The notes under the pieces were generated by a model. It was not told the origin of the DNA. It did not search any database and saw only the letters and a list, made by a program, of their open reading frames with translations. From an uncultured Calothrix sp. (GTDB lineage: Bacteria; Cyanobacteriota; Cyanobacteriia; Cyanobacteriales; Nostocaceae), in NCBI GenBank assembly GCA_937973965.1, contig CALJJQ010000033.1, positions 1 through 64,000 on the forward strand: a DNA stretch of 64,000 nucleotides. The letters run 5' to 3'. Below are positions 49,089-56,883 of this stretch, piece by piece. Numbering within the stretch: the stretch's first letter is position 1; every line of letters begins with the position of its first letter. The position numbers were made by a program, and so were the translations under genes.

Positions 49089-49739
49089 ATGACATCATCT
49101 CCTAAAATTGCAGTGCGCGAACTACCTCTGTTCCCCCTACCAGATGTAGTTTTGTTTCCAACTCGACCTCTACCTCTACATATTTTCGAGTTTCGCTATC
49201 GCATCATGATGAATACAATCTTGAATAGCGATCGCCGATTTGGGGTTTTAATGGTCGATCCGGCAAAGGGTACCATCGCTAATGTGGGCTGTTGTGCGGA
49301 GGTGATTCACTACCAACGCCTCCGTGATGACCGCATGAAAATTTTAACTTTGGGTCAACAGCGTTTTCGGGTTCTGGAATATGTACGGGAAAAACCCTAC
49401 CGAGTTGGTTTAGTTGAATGGATTGAAGACGAACCTACCCATGAAGACCTACGTCCCCTAGCTCAGGAGGTGGAACAGTTACTTAAGGATGTGGTGCGTT
49501 TGTCGGGTAAGTTAACGGAGCAAAATATCGAATTGCCTGAAGATATACCGAATTTACCAGTTGAGTTATCCTATTGGGTAGCAAGCAATCTCTACGGGGT
49601 TGCTTCCGAACAACAGGCTTTGTTGGAATTACAAGATACTGCAGCCAGGTTAAATCGAGAAGCAGAGATTTTAACTTCTACCCGCAGTCACTTGGCAGCT
49701 CGAACGGTGTTAAAAGATACCTTTGAAAGTTATCGTTGA
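49089..49739 (+). CDS. Lon N-terminal-domain (LON substrate-binding) protein
   Basis: About 216 residues from the ATG at 49089 (a GTG at 49083 is also in frame). The whole protein is a LON substrate-binding domain: RELPLFPLPDVVLFPTRPLPLHIFEFRYRIMM, FGVLMVDPAKGTIANVGCCAEVI and a helical C-terminal part. It lacks the ATPase and protease domains of Lon. Such stand-alone domains are conserved in cyanobacteria, with unknown partners. It is not a truncated Lon: the end is clean and the length is typical of the family. Confidence 0.5.
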   Translation: MTSSPKIAVRELPLFPLPDVVLFPTRPLPLHIFEFRYRIMMNTILNSDRRFGVLMVDPAKGTIANVGCCAEVIHYQRLRDDRMKILTLGQQRFRVLEYVREKPYRVGLVEWIEDEPTHEDLRPLAQEVEQLLKDVVRLSGKLTEQNIELPEDIPNLPVELSYWVASNLYGVASEQQALLELQDTAARLNREAEILTSTRSHLAARTVLKDTFESYR

Positions 49740-49895
49740 AAGTTAACTTTCTCTCCACCCAGGAACCGAGGGACAGGTGACAGTATGCTTTCCACAGTTA
49801 GTGATTCAGCTTTTTGGATACAAATTGTCAACAGTCAGAAAACCAAGGGAAATATATTTAGCGTGCAAAGATATTTCATTCCACTTCAGCATCAA

Positions 49896-50777
49896 TCAAA
49901 TTACTGAATCTGCCGTTATTTTTGTGACATCATAACTACCGAGTAGCTTCAGCTTTTCCACTAGGGAGCGAAGTTGGGAGATAGCAGTTTGCACCTGGGG
50001 TTGATTCGCATCAGCTTCTAGATCGATAAAAAAAACATATTCACCCAGCGATCGCTTAGTGGGTCGTGATTCAATTCGACTCAAGTTAATTCCCATTTCG
50101 GCAAAGATTTGTAACGGCTTGACCAACGCACCGGGAACGTTGGCTGGAAAACTAAAGGCAAGGGAAGTATGGGTTGGAGTCAAGGACGATAATTGCTGAT
50201 TAATGGGGTGATCGGTTTGACTAATTACCCAAAAGCGAGTGCAGTTATCTGGTGTATCATTAATTGCCGATGCCAATATCGGTAAATTGTATAACTCTGC
50301 TGCTCTTTGAGAACAAATAGCCGCAGCATCGACTTCGGTGGGTAAGTATTGTAAGGCTGTGCTGTTTGAGTTGGTGGGAATCAATTGGGCATTGGGAAGG
50401 TGGGTTTCCAACCATTTTTGGCATTGGGCTAAAGCTTGAGGATGGGAATAAACTGTTTGAATTTTGTCTAGATTGGATGCACAGGAAATTAGCATATGCA
50501 CAATCGGCATCACTAAGGCTTGACAAATATTGAGTCCATCTAGCTGCCACATCGCATCCATTGTCATTGTTACACTACCTTCAATGGAATTTTCGGCTGG
50601 TACGACAGCTAATTGGGTTTGTTTTTCATTCACAGCTTTTAGAGACTGGGCAATGCTGGGGTAAGGACATAAAGTTGCTGTTTCCCCCAGAGTTTGCCCT
50701 AGGGTACTAGTATAGATTAATGCGGCTTGTTCTGAGTAGTTTCCCGGTGGACCTAAATGTGCAATTGAAAGGCTCAT
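49896..50777 (-). CDS. pheA: Prephenate dehydratase
   Basis: 293 residues. The catalytic domain (1-180) begins IAHLGPPGNYSEQAAL and contains VVPAENSIEGSV and the TRF motif in DNCTRFWVI near 184. The regulatory ACT domain follows (about 195-285) with ANVPGALVKPLQIFAEMGINLSRIESRPTKRSLGEYVFFIDLE, where the ESRP motif binds phenylalanine. It converts prephenate to phenylpyruvate and is probably inhibited by phenylalanine. There is no chorismate mutase domain, as expected for the monofunctional cyanobacterial form. Confidence 0.5.
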   Translation of the reverse strand: MSLSIAHLGPPGNYSEQAALIYTSTLGQTLGETATLCPYPSIAQSLKAVNEKQTQLAVVPAENSIEGSVTMTMDAMWQLDGLNICQALVMPIVHMLISCASNLDKIQTVYSHPQALAQCQKWLETHLPNAQLIPTNSNSTALQYLPTEVDAAAICSQRAAELYNLPILASAINDTPDNCTRFWVISQTDHPINQQLSSLTPTHTSLAFSFPANVPGALVKPLQIFAEMGINLSRIESRPTKRSLGEYVFFIDLEADANQPQVQTAISQLRSLVEKLKLLGSYDVTKITADSVI

Positions 50778-51591
50778 AATTTAGATATCTCACAAATTCC
50801 TAAAAAACAGCGAGTAGGGGGTAGGGAGTATAATCTACGACTTACACCAGAACCATGAAAGTAGTGTTTCCGGTATCCTCCTGTCAATTTACTATCGCTC
50901 TAGACCACTCACTACTCACCTTCAAGGGAGAGAACATTAAGTTGTCACTCAATGTTCATAACTTATACCATCTTGGATTTTGGATTGGGAACTCCTTGTT
51001 ATTTATATTGAGGTTTTGTGTTTCCATCTGTCGCATTCTTTTTTTAAATTGGTATTCTCCATGAGAAATGCTGGATAACTTAAAAGCGCAACTTACAACC
51101 CAAGTAAAAATACTGAGAGATACATAGGGCTGATACATTACCCAATATTTCCAATATTTATTTTGTACCCAAGGATAAATTCCTGCTCAAAATGTACTAG
51201 GTCACACACTGCAAATTGAAAATTAGTGTTTAATTGCGATACGCAACTTTAGCCTTGGGTAATGACTATCATGACATATATATAAGTAACTTATTCAACA
51301 ATAATCATTAACTATAGTTACGATTGACTAGCTATTAATAGTATTTTGCTGTAGAAATACTTATATCGTCGTCAGATAACAAAGGGAAAAAATAATTTTT
51401 TACTCAAGAGTTATTCAAGAAGCAATAAAGTATAAATCTACTGTTGTGCATATTTACTAGCTGAATCACTCAGTTCCAAAAGAGCAGTCAAATTAACTCA
51501 ATCTTCTGAATCAGCAAATTCTCGCACATTGATAGATATTTTCATAATTCACAAATATTATAATAGGGTTAAAAGGGATAATAATATAGGC
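50778..51591. other. 0.8-kb spacer with repeats
   Basis: It contains a copy of the CTTACACCAGAA repeat (about 50835-50932) and, inverted, the CGACAGATGGAAACAC short repeat (51015-51050). The remainder up to 51591 is AT-rich and holds the promoter region of the DUF1997 gene. No gene was recognised. Confidence 0.5.
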
Positions 51592-52191
51592 ATGACTACC
51601 AGATTCACAGCAAATCAGTCGGTAGAAATAACTGTTCCCGACGAGTCAATTTCGATTCAACATTACTTACGTCAACCATACCGATTAATTAATGCTCTAG
51701 CGGATATGAGTCGTGTCCAGCAAATTTCAAGCGATGTATTTCGTTATAAAATGCGGGCATTAACTTTTATTTCGCTAAAAATTCAACCGATTGTGGATAT
51801 GCGGGTTTGGGTGGAAAACTCAGGTGTGGTTCGGATTGAATCTACTGGGTGTGAAATTCTGGGTATAGAAGCTTTTAATCAAAGATTTGCCCTGCACTTG
51901 CAAGGATATTTAGCACCAGAGGAACTACATCAACAAACCCGACTGAGAGGGATGGCAAATTTAGAAGTTCACGTTGATTTACCGCCTTTATTTGCCTTAA
52001 CTCCTCGTCCAATTTTGGAAGCAACGGGTCATAGTTTACTTAAAAGTATTTTGTTGACAATTCAGCAGCGATTACGACATCAATTAATTGCAGACTATCG
52101 ACAATGGGTGCGTTCTCAAGTTTCGACAACACCAAGTTTAATTTTGGGGGATGGACTGAAAAGTACAGATATGGGGATGATCGAAAATTAA
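51592..52191 (+). CDS. DUF1997 family protein
   Basis: 199 residues from the ATG at 51592; an upstream TTG frame would add 21 residues of AT-rich non-conserved sequence. It has the DUF1997 pattern: ISIQHYLRQPYRLINALADMSRVQQISSDVFRYKMRAL, then VDMRVWVENSGVVRIESTGCEI, and a C-terminal helix ending RLRHQLIADYRQWVRSQ. The domain is common in cyanobacteria and plants and has no established function. Its TAA overlaps the convergent rnhB stop codon (52188-52191). Confidence 0.5.
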   Translation: MTTRFTANQSVEITVPDESISIQHYLRQPYRLINALADMSRVQQISSDVFRYKMRALTFISLKIQPIVDMRVWVENSGVVRIESTGCEILGIEAFNQRFALHLQGYLAPEELHQQTRLRGMANLEVHVDLPPLFALTPRPILEATGHSLLKSILLTIQQRLRHQLIADYRQWVRSQVSTTPSLILGDGLKSTDMGMIEN

Positions 52192-52868
52192 TTGAATAAA
52201 TCCAACTGCTGATATCCCTGACATGGGCTGAAGGATTTACGGTGTAAAACTGATGCACCGTATTCCTGTAGGGCGGCTAAATGCTTGGCACTACCATAAC
52301 CTTTGTTACGTGCTAAATCGTACATCGGATATTTTACAGCTAAACGTAGGATAATTTCGTCCCGATATACTTTCGCGATAATACTCGCTGCGGCGATCGC
52401 CAGAGAACAACTATCTCCTTTAATAATTGTTTGTTGAGGGATGGATAGATTAGGAATTAATTGGTTTCCATCCACCAACACCAGACTCGGCTTGACTTCT
52501 AGCTTGTCTACAGCCCGTTTCATTGCCACCAAAGATGCCTGTAAAATATTAATCCGATCAATTAACCTATTGGAAATCACCCCCACTTGACAAGCGATCG
52601 CAACTCGACGGATTTGTGCGGCTAAACTCTGACGACGACGGGGGGAAAGTTTTTTGCTATCTTGAATTCCCTCTGTCATCAAATCGGGATATGCGATCGC
52701 TGGTAAAATTACTGCGGCGGCAACAACTGGTCCAAATAATGCCCCGCGACCAACTTCATCTACACCAGCGATCGCCTCCCTAGTATGGACATACTGACTA
52801 AGTTCAAGCCACTCCCGAAAAACTTTTCTTTCTGAATAGCCTACACGCGCTGTTACACCAGAACCCAT
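52188..52868 (-). CDS. rnhB: Ribonuclease HII
   Basis: 226 residues. Conserved acidic residues are visible: GVDEVGRGALFGPVVAAAVIL (Asp and Glu near residues 37-38), LVDGNQLIP (Asp near 135) and the later Asp in SIIAKVYRDEI. It cuts RNA in RNA-DNA hybrids and removes misincorporated ribonucleotides. The first residues (MGSGVTA) are encoded by a dispersed repeat whose other copies are non-coding, so the N-terminus has probably been recruited from the repeat or the real start is further downstream. rne lies upstream on the same strand. Confidence 0.5.
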   Translation of the reverse strand: MGSGVTARVGYSERKVFREWLELSQYVHTREAIAGVDEVGRGALFGPVVAAAVILPAIAYPDLMTEGIQDSKKLSPRRRQSLAAQIRRVAIACQVGVISNRLIDRINILQASLVAMKRAVDKLEVKPSLVLVDGNQLIPNLSIPQQTIIKGDSCSLAIAAASIIAKVYRDEIILRLAVKYPMYDLARNKGYGSAKHLAALQEYGASVLHRKSFSPCQGYQQLDLFN

Positions 52869-52905
52869 GAAAGTGTTTTTACCACTCCCTATTTACAAGC
52901 GAGAC

Positions 52906-53062
52906 CTTGACATCTCCCCTGGTTGAAGCACAGGGGACTAAGCTGATGTTGCTTCGGGGTCTAAAAGACCTATCGGGACTTAACGGGACTTAAACATTTT
53001 TGAGGCAGAAATCAGCTTCAAACCCATACAGGGTAAGGAAAATACACTACAGGCTCAAAAAT
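52906..53062 (-). mobile_element. Solo IS200/IS605-type right end (omega-RNA-like) remnant
   Basis: Read on the minus strand, the element ends with a CCCCTG/CAGGGG stem followed by AGATGTCAAG, which resembles the 3' end of cyanobacterial tnpB elements, where the guide (omega) RNA terminates. Further stems lie upstream, including an ATTTTTGAG/CTCAAAAAT inverted repeat (52996-53004 and 53054-53062). No TnpA or TnpB frame is present. It would be a miniature or solo derivative inserted between rne and rnhB. Confidence 0.5.
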
Positions 53063-53196
53063 GCTTGAAACCCAGATATAGCAAGAAACTATTCAAAACG
53101 ATATCAACGTCTTGCTGTGTATACATTTGAGTAGTTTTTTCGGCTATTTTTTGTCTTAGTCCCACTATTTCGCAACGTTTGCGATAGAGGATAATT

Positions 53197-53220
53197 GAAT
53201 TGGGGATAAATCCCCAATTC
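53197..53220. terminator. Perfect hairpin downstream of rne
   Basis: GAATTGGGGA is inverted as TCCCCAATTC around a 4-base loop. It begins 37 bases after the rne stop codon (minus strand). No T-run follows on that strand, so it is more likely an RNA 3' stabiliser or a weak terminator. Confidence 0.5.
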
Positions 53221-53256
53221 CAGGTTTGACAATCAAATATGCGAGCTACCTCATTC

Positions 53257-55323
53257 TTACTCCGCACGAGCAGAAGAACGCTTACGGGTACGGCGATTGT
53301 GAGGAGTTGGAGCAGGTGTGGCCATTTCTTCCTCTTCTGCAAGTTCCTCACCCCTCAATATTGGCTCAGGAACTTTGACCACTTCCTCCTCTGCGACTGG
53401 AGGAGGAGAAGGTAAATCTTCCGGTTCATCTTTGATTTCGACTTTCCGAGCGGGAACCGAACGGGGTATGGGTAAGGGAATTTCGCTTTGGATATTGGCT
53501 TTATCACCCTTGCTTTCTCCTGGTGAGACGATGTTGTAAATCACCGATTTGGGATTTTTCAACTCACGGTTCGTATGCAAAGCTGGAGAAACCCCCGCAT
53601 AGGCATAAACTTCCTGTTCGAGGGGTGACATTTCCACGGTGACAATTTCCGGTGGTTCGACGATGGGTTTCACTGGATCTAACTTGGGTTTAATCCGCTC
53701 TGCACGCTCTCCCCAACCGACTTTGCCAATGTTAGGAGTAGGCAATTCTGGCATTCTTTCCAGGTCGTTATCTGGCTCTAAATCCAGGTCTGGATCGGGA
53801 ACAAAAGCAGCCGTAACAGGAATAATACGGGTCTCTTCTTTGCCATTACCACCGTTAGGACGTTGACGACGACGAACCCGACGTTTGGAATTATCTCCTA
53901 ATTCCTGGTAACTAGGATGGTGGATCAAATTCAAGGAGCCATAATCAACATCGCTATCAAAGCCTTCATTGACCATTTCATAGCTGTCGCGGTTGTCGTT
54001 TTGACGTAGACTAGGCATCGAGCGGGATGGCATCGGTACAAATCGCTCTGGTATTTCCATCGGGGTGACGGCAATCCGCGCTTCCGTTTCTCCTGGTAAG
54101 CGGACTACATGACCTAACCCTCCGCAGGTGGTACAGGTTTGACCAAATAGCTCGTAGATGTTTTGACCTTGCCGTTTCCGGGTTAATTCCACTAACCCCA
54201 GTTCCGTTAACTGGGCTATTTGGGGACGGGCTTTATCTGCTCGCAAAGCTTTATTAAAGTGTTCTAAAACGTGCAGTTGGTCACGACGGGATTCCATGTC
54301 GATGAAATCGACGACTATCACCCCAGCAATATTCCGCAGACGCAGTTGACGAGCAATTTCTGTCGCGGCTTCGCAATTCGTCCACAAAACCGTTTCTCGC
54401 GCTGTGGCTGAACGGGTAAAGGAACCGGAGTTGACATCTATCACTGTTAGTGCTTCGGTGGGCTGGATAATTATGTAACCCCCGGAAGGCAAATCAACAC
54501 GGGGTTTCAGTGCTTCCTTAATTGCCGCATTTACCCGGAAATATTCCAAAATGGGTGTGCGATCGCGGTGATGATCGATTAGCAGTCCCTGGGGTGTTTG
54601 TCCACCGCTCCAATTTTGCAGGTATTGTTTGACCCGTTTTAAACCAGTGCTGGAATCGACCACTATTCGATTCACGTCCGCACCGTACATATCCCGCAAC
54701 ACCCGTTGAATAAAATCATCGTCCCGATTCAGCAAGGCGGGTGCGCGACTAGATTGGGCTTGTTCCTGGATTGATTCCCACTGACGTTGCAGGTTCTCTA
54801 AATCCTCAATAATCGCCTCTTCTGGTTTACCTTCGGCTTCCGTCCGCACCAATAATCCCATTCCTGCGGGCTTAATTAGGATAGCTAAGGCGCGCAAGCG
54901 ATTACGCTCGTTTTCATTCCGGATACGACGGGATAGATTTACCCCCCGTCCATAGGGCATTAACACAACGTATCGACCTGGAAGGGTGACGTTTCCAGTT
55001 AATCTTGGACCTTTAGTCCCCGTCGGCTCCTTCATCACCTGGACTAATACCTTTTGTTGCGGTGTCAACAATTCGGTAATGGCCGCAGCTGAACGTTTTA
55101 GCCTCAAAGGTCCTAAATCTGTTACATGGATGAATCCATTCCGTTCCGGGTCGCCGATGTTGACAAAAGCCGCATCTATCCCCGGTAAGACATTCTCTAC
55201 CACTCCGAGGTAAATATCACCAATCTGATGGTGTCCGGTGGCAACAACTAATTCTTGAATCTGGTCTTCGGAAAAAACCGCAGCGATTTGATGCTGTTCG
55301 GCAATAATAATTTGTTTTGGCAT
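53257..55323 (-). CDS. rne: Ribonuclease E/G
   Basis: 688 residues. The N-terminal catalytic half has an S1 RNA-binding domain (VENVLPGIDAAFVNIGDPERNGFIHVTDL, about 43-71). Next come the RNase H-like and 5'-sensor regions, then the DNase I-like active-site segment ALTVIDVNSGSFT and later VVDFIDM (metal-binding Asp residues). The zinc-link reads TCTTCGG near 407. The C-terminal half is disordered and ends RRTRKRSSARAE, similar to the basic nonapeptide (RRRRRRSSA) by which cyanobacterial RNase E binds PNPase. The long leader region upstream suggests autoregulation. rnhB is downstream. Confidence 0.5.
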   Translation of the reverse strand: MPKQIIIAEQHQIAAVFSEDQIQELVVATGHHQIGDIYLGVVENVLPGIDAAFVNIGDPERNGFIHVTDLGPLRLKRSAAAITELLTPQQKVLVQVMKEPTGTKGPRLTGNVTLPGRYVVLMPYGRGVNLSRRIRNENERNRLRALAILIKPAGMGLLVRTEAEGKPEEAIIEDLENLQRQWESIQEQAQSSRAPALLNRDDDFIQRVLRDMYGADVNRIVVDSSTGLKRVKQYLQNWSGGQTPQGLLIDHHRDRTPILEYFRVNAAIKEALKPRVDLPSGGYIIIQPTEALTVIDVNSGSFTRSATARETVLWTNCEAATEIARQLRLRNIAGVIVVDFIDMESRRDQLHVLEHFNKALRADKARPQIAQLTELGLVELTRKRQGQNIYELFGQTCTTCGGLGHVVRLPGETEARIAVTPMEIPERFVPMPSRSMPSLRQNDNRDSYEMVNEGFDSDVDYGSLNLIHHPSYQELGDNSKRRVRRRQRPNGGNGKEETRIIPVTAAFVPDPDLDLEPDNDLERMPELPTPNIGKVGWGERAERIKPKLDPVKPIVEPPEIVTVEMSPLEQEVYAYAGVSPALHTNRELKNPKSVIYNIVSPGESKGDKANIQSEIPLPIPRSVPARKVEIKDEPEDLPSPPPVAEEEVVKVPEPILRGEELAEEEEMATPAPTPHNRRTRKRSSARAE

Positions 55324-56883
55324 TCAATTTCCTCAAAAACTGGCAGCACAAACGGTTCTGGAGATATGGATACCCAAATCTGGCTCCGATACGCTTAACT
55401 CCGCGCTGCTCTGGATAAAATGTGTAAATTCTTACTTAAACCCAAAATCTTGTCACACTGCGATCAGCAATCCTGCTTTACGCTTGGCGTATCGCGCTTA
55501 CATAACATAATGATTGAAAATATTCCAGAAGGGTTGCTCCCGGTTTTCAGCGATTAAATTACCCGTCCGTCTACTTTTCCCGTGGTCATATCTTAAAATT
55601 CAAACAAAATCTTGACTCAGTTCCATTTCCCTAGGTACTCGACTAACCCAAAGTACTGGGTGGGGTCAGGGAGTAGGGAGTAGTTCATGTAATCACCCGG
55701 CATAGTTTCCTTACTGGACTACTGGGGATGGGGTAATGATGATTACGGCGATATGCAGATGATTGCCTGACTAGAGATAAATTCAATCATAGGGGAATAT
55801 CGATGATTGAAATAGCTAAGTTGCATATAACTTTTGCTGCAAGGCTGCACATTTGCACATCGTATCACTGGTTCCCATTTGCGCCTGGTACATATTAAGT
55901 GGATGCAAAATGTCAAATTAATTTTGCACTACTACTTGCCCGGCGTTCTCTCCAGTGTTGGGAATCTGTGTTGACAGGTAGCTGTGGCCATTGGAATCTA
56001 ACAATCAGTTAGCTTCATGACTATCTTGCCACTTTGTGTCTGAACTCGACATTGAACTAGTACACCAAGGCATAAGTAAAAGTAATATTGCCTATCTTCT
56101 CGACTTTTCAGCTATTTCAAATTATTAGCTTTATTTACGTCGTCTGGTACTAGTGGCACAAAATTGAATATACATTGCTGTTGCTGCTCTCTAAAAATCA
56201 CTCAAAACTATCCAAGTAAGGGTCTAAGGCTAGACATGATTAGTTTTGAAGTTTATTTCCTAATCCAGCGTGGCGACAGTATAGCTACTATCGGGTTTGT
56301 TTACTCCACAGGCTGACACGGTAAAGAGCTTCTACCGTCAAATCTGCTCACATTGCATCCCTAAAGGAGACACATATGTTCTGATTGCGCTATTACGTGT
56401 ACATTTCCGCAAGTTTGTTCATATTTGGGTAGAGTTTAACTTACAGTTCCTAAACTTCGCTTGGCTGTAATGCTTAACTGCAAAGCTTGTCGGTTTTTCC
56501 CTTGGGGGTACCGATTTTTCTGTGCGATGCACAGCTAGCTGGCGAAAATTTGGAGCAACCAAATGGCCAGGTATTTTCGGCTTTCCAAATATACATTAAC
56601 TTTGTGTGAGGACTGAATCCAGTCATCTCAATCAATGGTTAGAGAAGTTTGTGGAGCTTGCAGGTTGACTGATTCACGCTTCGACGTAGTTAAAACAAAG
56701 CCCTAGCTGATAAAACTGTCTCGAACAAAATCCGGCAACAGGGAATTATGCGAGAAATTTAAGTTGAAAATTCTGAGGCTTTCTACCTGATAACGGAACT
56801 AGAATCAATCTACTTATGCAGCGCCAAAATACTTTCCTATTATTTCATTCTAGCGCAACTGTGTTAAAAATCAATTCTTTTCT
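55324..56883. other. 1.56-kb non-coding stretch upstream of rne
   Basis: The largest gene-free stretch of the window. It lies between the radical SAM gene stop and the rne start (both minus strand). It contains strongly foldable parts: a three-stem cloverleaf-like element at 56511-56580 and a 9-bp hairpin at 56317-56339 with TGACACGGTA / TACCGTCA arms. On the plus strand AAAGGAGACACATATG is followed directly by TTC TGA (56363-56384). A long autoregulated rne leader is known in cyanobacteria and could account for part of it. No tRNA, tmRNA or RNase P motif was found. Confidence 0.5.
56511..56580. ncRNA. Candidate structured RNA with three nested stems
   Basis: Outer stem CCGA (56511-56514) with TCGG (56577-56580). 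Stem 2 CTGTGC-GAT-GCACAG (56520-56534). Stem 3 CTGGC (56539-56543) with GCCAG (56566-56570) enclosing ATTTGG-AGCAA-CCAAAT (56548-56564). Together they form a compact three-way junction. The strand of transcription is unknown; the minus strand would place it in the rne leader or just after the radical SAM gene. Confidence 0.5.

Noticed and set aside
49089..49739. Truncated Lon protease
   Set aside because: The stand-alone LON-domain protein has a complete domain and natural end; no ATPase or protease remnant follows.
55324..56883. tmRNA, RNase P RNA or tRNA gene in the long spacer before rne
   Set aside because: I looked for T-loop (GGTTCRANTCC), RNase P (GAGGAAAGTCC) and tmRNA end motifs on both strands and found none.
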